Shown: one piece after another, positions 34,263 to 47,002 of the stretch
Position numbering within the stretch: the stretch's first letter is position 1
How the letters are laid out: every line of letters begins with the position of its first letter
Source: Chrysomallon squamiferum
Taxonomy: Eukaryota > Mollusca > Gastropoda > Neomphalida > Peltospiridae
Reading direction: 5' to 3'
NCBI GenBank assembly: GCA_012295275.1
Contig: CM022668.1
Coordinates: 1,555,637 to 1,619,636 of the forward strand
DNA: 64,000 nucleotides
The notes under the pieces: model-generated
Databases searched by the model: none
What the model saw: the letters and a program-made list of their open reading frames with translations, nothing else
Told to the model about the DNA's origin: nothing
Position numbers and translations under genes: made by a program

Positions 34263-35317
34263 AAAAGCACATCAATTAAGGTGATGGAACACCAATTAGC
34301 AAGGGTGAGAAATAAAATGCCAGAAATGGAACAACTGGCATGTCCAATTAAAATGTGTTATAATCTCACTGCCAGATTCGGTAAAATCTCACTGCCAGAA
34401 TTAGGAATAAACCGTATTTATCATGGCACAGGATTACTATTATTACTACTAGCACTATTATTAATTTCAGTCTGTACTGTTGTTATTAGCAGAGTTTTAT
34501 TTTATTAAAATGATGGTGGAGAGAAATACCTGTTATAAGCTACTCTCAGTAATGATCATCAACCCATTTTTGTATGAGAACCAACCCAAATGATAAGACA
34601 TCAATGTTTTAAACACATTGGTTATGGCTACCTTTAATGGCCATATTAAGTCTCTTGGTATACAGAAGCTTAGTGATGTTGTGATTTATTAATTTCAAAA
34701 ATAAAGAAACTAACAACAGAGATAATAAAGTATGTCTTGAATAATCTAATTTAATCTGTGTTCTAGGAATACAACTGAGGCACTGTTATTGATTCCCAGG
34801 AAACAGAATTAAAATAGTCAAACATGAATATCAGTGCAAAGTAAAGATATATATTAAAAAAAAGAAGAAAAAAAAAAAAAGAAATCCAGTGAAGATACTT
34901 TACACAATTGATGTTAGAAAGCAGGAAATAAGATAATCTACTGGACTGATTGGCCACTGTTCTCGCTAAACATATTGATAGCTGACTGGAATAGCTCATG
35001 GAATTAAAACCAAGCTATTTTATATTTGTCAGTGATACATCCTTAAAACATTGTTAAAGATTTTCAATCAATTTTATAAAGACTGGATAACATAAGCCTA
35101 TTAATTATACATATATTTCTACTTAAAATTAAAGTCACTGTTGAATTTATATTAATGAATATTTAAAGGAAATATCAAAGATTATGGTATGTGCTGTTCT
35201 GTCTTAGAACAGTGATTACATTAGCAGATGATATACATTCTTATTAAATTATGTTTTCATATTTACCTAAAAAATGGTTATACAATAACATTTATAGTCT
35301 ACTATCATTTTGTACAA

Positions 35318-35354
<37 letters not shown>

Positions 35355-36329
35355 ATTTTTCAGTTCTTTCATATTTTTAACTAATTTCACTTAGGCAATA
35401 AACAATATTATAAAAGTTGAAAGTTGCTGATTGTACATATATATTAACATTCTGTACTGAACAGCTGTGGTTGTTACTTGTTATATATATTTCAATTTTT
35501 TTATTTTTTTATTATTTTTTCTTCTAAAATTAAAATGTTTATAAAATACATTTTAAAAGCAAGTAAATAATTATATAAAAAATAGACAAAAATCATCGTA
35601 TAAAATAACAAATCTAAAACTTTATATATATATAAGCAGGAATACAGTTCTAAACCTATTAAAATAATATTAATAAAATTTAAATAAATCATCTGTCTTT
35701 TTATTCTCATAAATGCAGACACAGAAAGTATGAAACTCTGATCACTAATATAAAATTTGGCAAACATTTTTCGAGTAATAATTCATATAATTAGCCCTGT
35801 GTCATTTGCCAAATATAAGTCAAAAAAAATCATTACTATTTTTAAGGTTATTTATTATTGGAAAAAAAAGCTATGTAGAATATACGCTATATATATTCAG
35901 TATAACCTTTCTATAGTTGGATTTAGAACATTCAGTCCTGAGTTAAGAAACAAATGATGATAAGATTCAAGTTAAAACATAATGTGTATACTCACATTGT
36001 TTTACCAGGAAAAAATGTCTTAAATAACTTTTCTTGTCCAAATGGTCAAGTACATTTTATGTGTTTTGCCCCATAATATATTATAGGTTATAAAAATGTA
36101 AATAAATATTATTAAGAATTTAAACCATAAATCACTGAAACAAACAGAGATAGTGTTTGATAGGTTTTTTTCTTTTTTACTTCTATGTTTTTTTTTTGGG
36201 TTTTTCTCCGTCTCTGTGTCTGTTGTGTGTATGTGTTTGTTTGTTTATGTATATATGTATGTATATGTGTGTGTGTATGTGAATGTGTGAATGTGTCTGT
36301 GTGTTTCTGTGTGTGTTCCACATTTATCA
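34263..36329. other. Intergenic, nothing recognised
   Basis: AT-rich spacer. A GT run lies at 35321-35351 and a TGTATG/TGTGTG stretch at 36215-36320. No gene is supported. Confidence 0.5.
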
Positions 36330-36580
36330 CTGAAATTCAACTTGACGACACTCCCAGCATCTGTTGACATCCATGATGAGATATTCCCCATGTGTAACAT
36401 TCCCAGTCCAAGAACACTGGGCAGGAGTGACCCACCAGGTGGACAGATGTCCCATCAGCAGCATCGTCACCCAGACAATCCCTGTCACTGAAGGAACGAC
36501 CTCACAAGCCACCACCAGTCCTGAGTATGTGCACCCCACCCATGGAACCCCGACATGAGCGCATTCATCCTGCAACTGTT
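36330..36580 (-). repeat. Inverted duplication, left arm
   Basis: GC-richer than its surroundings. Its reverse complement reads TCCTTCAGTGACAGGGA-TTGTCTGGGTGA ... CTGATGGGACATCTGTCCAC ... CCCAGTGTTCTTGGACTGGG and matches the plus strand at 37650-37930. Protein-like composition with no recognised family. Confidence 0.7.
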
Positions 36581-37440
36581 ACCTGAAATCATGGTGCATC
36601 CATTGTACAGAAATGTCATGTTTACAGAATCTGAATCACACATGTAAACTCTGGCTCTTACTTGTTGTTAGTAGAATGTGCTCAATGGAGATGTGCTGAA
36701 TATTAGTATTAGTAAATTATGTTCAATAAATTTAAGTCTGTTGAAAGAAATAGTGATTATAGTCCAGTAGCTTATGTTGAAAAGTCACTATTTACTTTGC
36801 CAACTATAATTGAACTAGATTTCTATAAAGATAAATAAAATATTAAGAATGAATAATAATAAATAAAGTTTGAAACTATTTTCCTAACACTACAACAATC
36901 ACAGAGACATCTCCTGTATCAGTATTTCTTTCACCATAGATTTACTAATAAAACAAGTGAAAGAGGAAAAACAAATATCTGTGATGACCTGGCTGCTCCA
37001 CAGGAACAGTGATTTCATCCCAGTTTTCTGATCATTCACTGCTCCTGCTCAGACCATCACAGAGTTGGAAAATGTGGTATTAGTCAAAATTAATGAATAT
37101 ATATATATATAAACTAATAATAAGAAAGTTAAAAAATAAGGAAATATATGTTATTATGCAAATTTAATATCAAACAAATGTTAGTAAAAAATTTTAAATC
37201 TCTGATTGTCTGTCTGCCCTACAGGAAAAATGACTTCATTCCAGTATTGACTGGTCACTCATTATTCCTGCCCAGACTATCAAGGATACAAAATGTTTAA
37301 CTAATTATAATAATTTATTTTTAACATCAGAATTAATTTAATGTTAATTTATTAAACATACATAGAGAAAAAAATCCATGCTGATAATACACAAACACTG
37401 AAAAGCATATCAGTATGCACAAACACACATTATAGTACAT
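36581..37440. other. Spacer between inverted arms
   Basis: AT-rich. It contains two weakly similar blocks about a 'GATCATTCACTGCTCCTGCT'/'GGTCACTCATTATTCCTGCC' phrase (37030, 37250), probably an old local duplication. Confidence 0.5.
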
Positions 37441-37564
37441 ACAAACAGAAACACACACACACACACACACACACACACTGATACACATTAATACATACAC
37501 ATATACATGCTGACACATATTAGTACACACACACACATATTAATACATATACATACTGACACAT

Positions 37565-37602
<38 letters not shown>

Positions 37603-37610
37603 ACACACAT
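37441..37610. repeat. CA microsatellites
   Basis: Two CA runs (about 37450-37479 and 37567-37600) with CACATA-type sequence between them. Confidence 0.93.
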
Positions 37611-37649
37611 ATAAGTAACCATATACAAATAACAACCAGACTGACATGC

Positions 37650-37930
37650 TGATATCAGAGTTGTCTGTAACCATGACATATATCTACAATGGGTGCATCA
37701 ATGAGATCAGGGAACACAGCAGTCCTGCATCAAAGTTCCAGGAGCAGAAGTGCACAGCCACAGGGCTGTATTATGATGACTTGTGGGGTGGGTCCTTCAG
37801 TGACAAGGACATCTGGGTGATAATACTGGTGATGTGACATCTGCTCACCTGATGGGACCTACCCACCCAGTGTTCTTGACCTGGGAATGTTGGTTGAAGT
37901 ATTACATGGAGAATACCTGATCATGTATGC
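37650..37930 (+). repeat. Inverted duplication, right arm
   Basis: Plus-strand counterpart of 36330-36580: GGTCCTTCAGTGACAAGGAC, ATCTGGGTGA, CCTGATGGGACC, CACCCAGTGTTCTTGACCTG. A 63-codon frame at 37646-37837 ends within it; I do not recognise the product. Confidence 0.7.
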
Positions 37931-38099
37931 TCAAAGATGACTGAGAAATTGTCATTAAAATATATTGCTGAGTTCCAGTGATAAACATATGGAGTAATGT
38001 GGTGCATGAAATGAATTGGGGGGGGGGAAAAAAAAAGAAAGAAAGAGTATTAAGAAAAAAGAGAGAAAAAACAAATTAGTTATACCTCACACTATGTCA

Positions 38100-38690
38100 T
38101 TAACTGGTTTTACCACTATAACAACAACAGACATGTGGTCAATGTCTGACAACAGTATGGCTATCATTAGTGTTTACCACTACAGCAACAACAGACATGT
38201 GGTCAATGTCTGACAACAGTATGGCTATCATTAGTGTTTACCACTATTACAACAACAGACATGTGGTCAATGTCTGACAACAATATGGTATCACTAGTGT
38301 TTTACCACAACAACAACAGCATTATATACAGTCGATGTTTGTATATGTGGGTATTGCTATTGTTTTCCACTGAAGCAACATGTGATGTGACCAATGTCTG
38401 ACAAGAACTAAGAAGGTAATCACTAGTGTTCTACCACTGTTGCAATGGGTGACATGCAGTCAATGTCTGGCAGCAATTAAAAAGGTGATTGCTAGTGTCT
38501 TATCAATGTAACAATATGTGACAAGTGTTGAAAAGGTAATCGCTCTTGTTTTACCACTGTAACCACAGGTGAGATGTGGCCAATGTCTGACACTGAGTAA
38601 ACTGGTTATCCATGCAACAGTTTTTGCATTGACAAGAACAGGTAGTATTTTGCCAATGTCTGACAGTGATTAAAAGAGCTATTGCTAGTA
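38100..38690. repeat. Minisatellite, 64-65-bp unit
   Basis: The first three units (from about 38108, 38173 and 38238) are nearly identical: TTTACCACTAYARCAACAAC, AGACATGTGGTCAATGTCTG, ACAACAGTATGGCTATCATT, AGTG. Later units decay progressively but keep CCAATGTCTGACA and ACTAGTGTT/TTACCACTG. Faint relatives continue to about 39380. Confidence 0.9.
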
Positions 38691-39440
38691 ATGGCCATTA
38701 GAAGAACATGTGACCTAAACCACTGAAACCTAATGAAACCTATAATACCCTGACGAAGACTTCTGAAACAGTCTCATCTCTGCTTCAAAAGGTACCACAT
38801 AGAAGCAGGCTCTCAAAAGACCACTTTTCAAACATCATGTCTGAAATGAAATTCAACTTCAGCTCCATTTATATTCAAATGACCATATATTGTAATAAAC
38901 TTGTGTAAGTACTACAGCAATATAATTCATAATCAATCCAGGGGTGGGGTTTGTCTATGGTATTGTACTTTCTTTCTCGATGGTTTGAGTCTCTACTGTG
39001 GAGCAACAGGCACAACTGTTGCCAATGCTGAAGAAAACTGCAAAGTGGAGTTTATAAATTTTCAACAATTCCAATTTTGACCATATGAATCACAGATGAA
39101 ATTAACTTGGGATAAAATGACATAGAGCAGGGTGTTACTGTAAGCTTGACACGTTAAACTGGTTATTCTACTGTTCGACACTGCTGCAACAGTGGCAGAT
39201 TCAGTGCAGGTGAATAGGGTATCTAGCACCTCCCTTTCCTAGGAATTTTTTGTTTTTGTTTTTAATATTTATACCAAACATATATAGATTATTCCTTTTT
39301 TGACTAAAACAGGAATAATCTATAACAGATAACATATGACCAATGTTTTACAGTGATTAAACTGGGCATTCCTGAAATATCTGAAACCTAGTAGGTATCT
39401 CTCATATCAGATATTTTATTACTTTAAATTAAGGGGATAT
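38691..39440. other. Spacer with decayed minisatellite units
   Basis: CCAATGTYTKACAGTGATTA is recognisable at about 38657 and 39340, so the array once extended further. No gene. Confidence 0.5.
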
Positions 39441-39640
39441 TTTATGATTTAAAAATTATTCCACAAATCTGCTATACAAACACAAAGATATCTAAAGCAT
39501 TCCACAAACATGAAGATATCAGAATTATTATGTAAACATGCCAGAAAAATATGAAGATATCTGAATGTTCTACAAATGTGCCACACAAAAATGAAGATTC
39601 CCAAATTTATTCTACAAATCTGCCATGTAAATATGAAGTT
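39441..39640. repeat. Degenerate tandem repeat, about 45-50-bp unit
   Basis: Four or five units of the form TTCTACAAATCTGCCAYRYAA plus ATGAAGATATC. Confidence 0.7.
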
Positions 39641-40419
39641 TCTGGAAACTTACAAGCAAATAAAATAATCTTTTATCCCTGTAAAACACATCATAATTTT
39701 ACATAAGCTAGTATGGCAGAGTGTATTTGCCAAATGAAAATAAACTTGTTGCATAAAAAGGAATGTTGATCTTCAACCTATCATATTTCATGGTTGCACT
39801 CTAACCAGTAAGTGTAACACATGACAAAAAGTATAAAGAAGAAAGCTAAAAAAATTACAGAGATGAATTTGGATTATTATTTAGGGATATTATGCAAGCT
39901 ACTTCAAACTATGTTCTGGGAAAACAATAGGGGCCCTTTACTGAAATCTCATGACAGAATCAAAATAAACAAACAAATATATGATGAAAAATTAAATTAA
40001 TAAATATAATAATCATGAAATAGTTTATAGAAAATATAAATAAAATAAAATAAAATAAAATAAAATAAAATAAAATAAATTTAAAATATTTTAAAATATA
40101 AAATAAAAAATCATCAACATTGACAGAGAAATTAGAAAGAGGAAATGAGAGCAACTAGACTGATCACACATCACTCCTGTGTGATGCATGTAAAATATCA
40201 TTTGCTGTTAACTGGTAGGAATAAAACTACTAAACAGTTTGATCATCATACAAGAAAACATTAATTTCATTCAAAGCTACTTTTTAAAAGACTTGTATAT
40301 AATTCTGAAGTTCTCCATATTATTATTAATTATTATTATTATTATTTCTGAGCTAATGGTGAAGTGTCTTATTTCTTTAAATATATAATTTCATTTTTTT
40401 TTTTTTTGTTCTTTTTTTT

Positions 40420-40465
<46 letters not shown>

Positions 40466-41114
40466 ATTAAATTTAAATATTTGTATGGCAGATTGATGTG
40501 AACAAAATCCCACAGACAATATGAAATATCTGGCTAATGGTCCAATGTAGTTCAACTGAACAAGATAAATATTTTGAAACTGGATATATAAATTATTTTT
40601 ATCTATGTTTTTGTGCTGCATACATGAAAAATGTGTTGTTGATCAATATAAACGTTTATAAAATTCTGAAATTGTGTGTCCCTTCTGTGTCAACTACCAA
40701 GTATAAATCAGCTGGAAAGTTCATTTTTATAATTATATAAAATCAACTTGACATCCCCTCCGCTGAAGTGGGCTTTCATCATCTAACAGCAAATAGCTAA
40801 TAATAAACATAACCCTGTTGTAATTCAATGTATAATATAGGTTAAAATGTCAGGATCTTTACAATAAAAACATTCCTAAAGATTTAGGTCAGTTAGATAA
40901 AAATAATATTAGGATTAAATAAAAATATCTCCTATGCACCATGCCTCAAAAATATTAAACCTTGTAATAAAGATTCCTAAGTTAAATGTCAAATGAGTGA
41001 CTAGCCACTGGCCATCATCCAGGCAAGGAACCCTTTTGACAAAATGACTTGTCAGACTGACAGCTCCAGATAAAAAACAGTGTCAGCATACACAAAGAAC
41101 TGACAGGTGATATT
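39641..41114. other. AT-rich intergenic with homopolymers
   Basis: AAAAT run (40035-40078), ATT run (40318-40345) and a T-rich run of about 70 bp (40391-40460). No gene. Confidence 0.5.
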
Positions 41115-41899
41115 CCGTATATACTTGTGTATAAGTTGAATTTTTGGGAGACTATATTAAGGTAATATTTTTGGGGTCGACTTATACATAGGTAATGCTT
41201 TTGTAGATGACTATTTTTTGCTATGGGATGCATCTAAAATAATCGCGGTCTTTCAGCTTTTCAAAAATATAATTTTATCGTATAAAAAATTTGAAAAATT
41301 AAATAACAAAACCAAATATGAATGTAAAACATGATATTCTTCCATTTAATGACATAAAAATACATTTTAAAGCGAGAAAATCGTCAGTACGGCGTTATGC
41401 CTTACGGCGTCTTGCAATGATCTAGGAATGCAGACTTCTCTGCCAAATTGCACTAAATATCGGTCCTAATTTCATAAACAAAACTCACTTGTTTAATTGT
41501 AAAGAATTTGGTGAAATAATATTGCAATCGTCATTAATATCCACTACCGACAAATTTTGTAAATCATAGGACGGCTAAATATAACGGTAAGTTAGGTCTC
41601 CATGTTAGACTATTACATTAAAGAGATACTATTTATGATACAGTTAGGCTATAGCTCGTGTAATACATGCATTTACGTTATTATGGTATGTTCGTGCAAG
41701 TTACAGCTCGTGCAAGTTATGTTACGGTAGGCGTACAATGTAGGCCTTCATGGGACTGTCACACTGGTCTAAAAATAGTGACGGTGCCTGGAATCTACAG
41801 TCGACTTATACACAAGTAATACCTAAAATGACGCAATTTTTGGTCTTAAAATACACATCGACTTATACATAAGGTCGCCTTGTACACAAGTATATACGG
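41115..41899. mobile_element. 785-bp MITE with inverted ends
   Basis: The left end CCGTATATACTTGTGTATAA (41115) is inverted at the right end (TGTACACAAGTATATACGG, ending 41899). Subterminal GTCGACTTATACA motifs occur at about 41177, 41801 and 41858. The right side is followed by TA; the left neighbour is TT. A TA-target DNA transposon (Tc1/mariner-pogo type) is likely (inference). There are no coding frames. The interior (41370-41760) is richer in CpG than its surroundings. Confidence 0.85.
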
Positions 41900-43871
41900 T
41901 AAGTTTACAATTAAAAGATAAAAATTTCTTTCTTTTTTTCTTTTTTTAATTTAAAAAAATAATAAAATATAAATAATATCCATTCATGTTTTTAGAAATA
42001 AATTTAAAATAAAGTATCTTTATTTTTGAATCATTCAAAGGTAATAACTTAATAGGGCTGAATTATTATTCTCTGTATGTGGGAATAGGTTAAATTATTA
42101 CTAACATTTAAATTTAAAAACTGAAAAGGCATTTTTGTACTAATGTTTCCCATACAGAATAGCACAAATTTTAAGCATCGTTTATTAATATTTTTAATTT
42201 TGATTTGATCATATGATTTTTGAAATGATAATATATTTTAAAACCGTAACTAAATATAAATAAAATGTTAAAAGATTTGCAGTTAAAACAACATTTATAA
42301 CAAACGTGAAATTTTAATAAAGTAATTCATTACTTAACAAATGTCTCATGTAAGACAATTGTTATGAATCAATTATTTTAAAACTACTTTGATTCATATT
42401 AATTCTGTGTTTGTGTTTCTGTAAATTGAGTTATTATTAATATACCATTGTACTTACTATGTGTTTATTATATATAAAACAAATGCAGCAGTCAAACAAA
42501 AAAATAATTTATCCAATTAAAAAGATGTATAATCTTTAAACAGTATTTTTTAACTCTGGTAATTAAATTAAGATAAAAACTACATTTAATATACTGAATT
42601 TTTTAAATTATTTTAATAAACAGATTTCTCACTTTTTTTAGTTTTCTTTATGCACGTGTGTGTTCATGTGTTTGCTTGTTTGATATAAATGGTTGTAACT
42701 GATCTTCTAGGACATTTTACTTCAAACAGAACAGCAAAAACCATGATCTTTGATTAATGTGGAACTGAATAGTTGTTCAAAAGAGACATGCACAGATTTA
42801 CAAACTAATTTTTAGTAACTTGTCAACTTTACATTAACTAACAGTCTTCCATTAGATCAATAATTATTATTATATTGTAGTAAAATTAAACAGACCAAAA
42901 AAAAAACCACTTAAAAAAATATAATCTTGTAACTGGTGGATTGTTGAAAAGATTTAATGATGTATGATAAACTGCATATAGCATGTTAAAAAAAAAAAAT
43001 CAATAAATAAAAAGGACAAAACAGGAGGAAAAAAAAATCTTTTTAGCATTTCCAGAGTTTAAAAACCATGAATAGCATTAAAAACATATTCATAAAAGGA
43101 AAATCAAGTGATTCTGAAGTCTCAAAAGAACGGTAAACAAGAAGTAAAACTGCTACTTCTAACTGCAATCTAACATTACTAGTATTATACAACATAAATT
43201 ACTGTTGTAATAAAAAATATATTTGTTCACTTACAGAAATGTATCAGTGAATCTCAAGTCACAAGTTTTGGTAATGTCTTTCTGTTCAACATTTCAATCC
43301 TGCATTCTCTCTCTAAATGCATTTTTTTTGTTGATGGCTATAAAAATGATTGTCTTCATCCACAAAATAACTAGCAAAAGAAAAATATTCTTACTGTAAG
43401 TATAACAGATTATTAAGAAATTAGAACAAATAATTATAAAATTAAAATATAAATATAGTAAAAGCATTTTTTTTTAGGAATTCCTATTGACAAAAAATAA
43501 ATGGTATAATTATTAGCAAAGCACAAAATTTAATTAATTGTAATTAATGGCAAAGTGTACTTACCTACAGTTATGAATGTTTTCATGTTTTTCAACATTT
43601 TTATTAAAAATCGTTTTTGTTAAAATTGACTGGCTAGTAAAACTGCCTTGTCATTTCAACTGTCATTTTCAAAATGACAAACAACTCACAGGCCAAGCCA
43701 ATTGCCAGGTCTCTGTGGAGATTTAATTAAGCAGCTTCACTAATTACAACTCACACTGTATCAATGGCCCGTTGTGTTAACCATTTCTACCATGCAATCA
43801 AAGGTTCTGAACAGTGATATCAATTCAGCTGTACCCATAAACTAATTATTATAAATAACGATGTAAGTGAA
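41900..43871. other. AT-rich intergenic, nothing recognised
   Basis: About 2 kb of AT-rich sequence without repeats or frames worth naming. Confidence 0.5.
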
Positions 43872-43932
43872 CATCGTGCTTCACAGCAGCTTGCTCCGAT
43901 TAGCACTTTAATTTTTTTCACTTCACTTCACC
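43872..43932 (+). mobile_element. 61-bp LINE 3' end insertion
   Basis: TCGTGCTTCACAGCAGCTTG, CTCCGATTAGCAC, TTTAATTTTTTT match the 3' end of the LINE at 19-23 kb. The tail is CACTTCACTTCACC. AAGTGAA occurs on both sides (43865-43871, 43933-43939) and is a possible 7-bp target duplication. Confidence 0.8.
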
Positions 43933-43939
43933 AAGTGAA

Positions 43940-44393
43940 ATTTTTGTTTAATTTGTTCGTTTGGTTATTTTTGTTATTCTTATTTATTTATTTATTTATT
44001 TATGTGTTTTGTAAGTGTGGGCGAGCGCGTGGGCGTTCTGTTTGTTATTATTATTATTTCTTTTTTTAGTTCATCATGTCATTGATTGTTAAACATTGAA
44101 CATGGATCAATAAATTCCAGTTGAAAAACACATGATCGCTTTGGTTACCAAATGCTGTAGCCAACTGTAATATCAAAATATAATAATGAAACAAAATAAT
44201 AATAAATGTATTTCTAAAATGTCATGACACACGCTGTATTTTGAAGTAATTTTCTGCCACATCTATGAAAACTGCGCTGTCTGATACTCCTCTATTATTA
44301 TCATTAAAGTAATTCACTGCAGGCGCAGTAAAAACGGTCACCAGTTTGTAAGTTATGACTTTCACTAGTCTTTTATTTACATTTTTTTTTTTT

Positions 44394-44449
<56 letters not shown>

Positions 44450-47002
44450 AATATCAAAATCATTTTAAAAAAGTAAAAATTTAAAAAAAGTTAATTGCCG
44501 TTCTTGATAATATTTTACTGAAACTCATCACGTCTTACAATAAATAAATATAAAATAAATAATACAATATAGGAAAGTTAATTGAATTATGGTCATTCAT
44601 TGATCATCGGGCATATTAAAAATACAATAAACAAAATGTCTACGATTATTCATTTTAGTTTCTTTTTCTTCTTCTTCTTTTTTTTTTTTTTTTCTATTAT
44701 TATTATTATTAAAAGAGGCTTTTAATATTAATTTAATCCATATTTAGTGCGCACTCAGAAATGCCGATAATTCAAAGAACTGGTAATTTCTAAAAATCTG
44801 TTTTATAACCGTTTTTTCTGTTTGTTTGTTGTTATTGATTTTGTTGGTGTTTTTTTTTTTTTTTTTTTTTTTTTATCTTTTAGATACATGTCAGTTAATA
44901 CACATATTGTATGATCTAAAAACAGAGATGTTTTTTTGAATTTTCAACAGCCTTCATGTAAACATGTTTGAGCAATAATCCTTCCTAAATTGTTTCAAGA
45001 TAGAACCTTTAGCTTATTATTAGTCAGCGGTAAAGTTTTCTAAGACAGCTGAGTAATGTAATACGTCTGTAATACTATGGATCTACATGTTTTATGTGTT
45101 GTCCAGTTATGTCTTCTTGTTTTACCTTCTTGTATTGTTTACCGAACTTTGAAAGTCGTTGTTTGTAAACCATTGTTTTCCTAATTTTGTAAGCTCTTCA
45201 GTCCTCCGTGTATTTTATACTCAGTATTTTATTATTTCATTTTTTATATTATTTTTTCTTTTCTGTTTTTTTTTTTTTTTGAAACTCAGTATGGAACTGG
45301 CATAAAAAATGAACAAGACTTTCTTAATTGGACTAATATTATAACTACCATCCCATATAAAAAAAAGAAAGAAAGAAGGAAAATCTATATTTTCTGCAAG
45401 GAAGAATATGTTTCAGTCTAAGCTATACAAAGTAAATAATGTTTTCAGTTCTGTACTTTACTTGTTGATCAGTTATAATGTATGTGTGTATCGTTCTATA
45501 CATCCAAGCAGTGGTGCAAACCTAAATTCTACATATCTGCATAATCCTTTTTTACATTACATTACATTCATATGTATATTAGTAATTATAAATCTAAAAT
45601 AACGATTATGTCTGAAATAAAATAATTAATAGTTATGAAGTTTATTATTTAAAACAGCATTTTATCATGTTCCACTATGAGATACATAGCTAAAAATGTT
45701 ATTGTGTTTCATTACCGATAATTAACAGTTTTAATAAATTGAAAGGAATAATTAAATACCGAAGAAAAGCATTGCCAATGACTGAAATTGGGCAGAATAT
45801 TTTAATTTCCAGTCTTACCCAATACAAGGTACAAATAATATATCCAAACAGGTAAAATGAATTAAGCAACATTACATTTCTTCCAGACCCCCCCCACTGA
45901 GGCTGATGTATGTATGTATTAGATGAAATGCAACAACTGACAAATGACAATAAAAACTAAATATATAATAATAAAATAAAAGTCAACAAAGAAAACTTTT
46001 AACATTTTTTATTTATGTAACTTAAATAAAGTAAAATTTATAAACAAATTTTAACCTGAGCTTGTAACTAAACATAACAGTGGAATAATAATAAAGAAAA
46101 TAAATACTATTTTTAAAAATAACTTTAAAATGCAAAATTTAATAAAACTGCTTTCTCATTATATTTAGCAAATTATATTAATAATAAGAATAACACCTGT
46201 GATAACAGTAACAACAACATTTCCATCTTCACTAAAAATAGTGAGTTGATAATGGCTGTGATAAACTTTGTAAACTTAAAAGCAAAACATTGTTTAATTC
46301 AGATCTGGTTTTATCTTCTTAATCAACTAAACACAGTAAACATCTTTAACATAATTAATATAATGTCAGCCAAACAAAAAAAACAACAAAAAATAAAAGT
46401 ATTTAGTTTGAAACTTTTGAATTATTGAGATATTTTACAAACTTCATTATTGTAAATAAAGAAAAACATCTTCATACATAAAATCACTGCTGTGTATTCT
46501 GGTTTTCTCTGTTCTCTGGCAAAGTGAAAACAAATTTTCTTTACCTGCAAAAGTAAAAATAAAATAAATGTGGCAAAATGGAAGTTCCTATAATTAAAAT
46601 CTCCCCATCGTGCTGCCTAAGTGTATTTCTGTATCAGTGATCATATGAAGACAATAAACAGTATAAAATTGGATTGATCCATCTAACATTAAAAATAATA
46701 ATGTAAATGTATCTGTCTCTATTAGAATAGGTTTTAAACATAAACTAAGACAAAAATAAAAATTTTACCATTTAAGTTATATTATTATACAACATAGAAA
46801 GGTATGAATATAACAATATATCATGAGTCATGTTTTGGAACTTTGGAACTTATTAAATATTTCACAAATTCCATATCCCTGCCTTAGTATTATTAATATT
46901 TTATCTGTATAAAAATAATGCAAAGTATATTCCATGACAGAGTTATAATAAAAAATAAAAACAATTTTGAGTCAGTTTACCAGTTTTAATGATGTTGTCA
47001 AA
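43940..47002. other. AT-rich spacer downstream of the polycystin gene
   Basis: AAT run at 44397-44441, T runs at 44680-44692 and 44851-44874. No gene is supported. Part of the interval nearest 47003 is presumably 3' UTR of the polycystin gene; an ATTAAA on the minus strand at about 46985-46990 and AATAAA sites further down are candidates, none compelling. Confidence 0.5.

Noticed and set aside
35501-35767. 88-codon minus-strand hydrophobic frame
   Set aside because: Ile/Leu/Tyr richness follows from AT-rich DNA; no topology or motif that supports a real membrane protein.
38100-38690. Regular repeat that might suggest a CRISPR array
   Set aside because: Units are contiguous without unique spacers and the window is eukaryotic; this is a minisatellite.
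46490-46560. Possible extra polycystin 3' exon after a TTTTGCAG acceptor-like site on the minus strand
   Set aside because: It lies beyond the in-frame stop, and no coiled-coil or other polycystin C-terminal sequence is encoded there.
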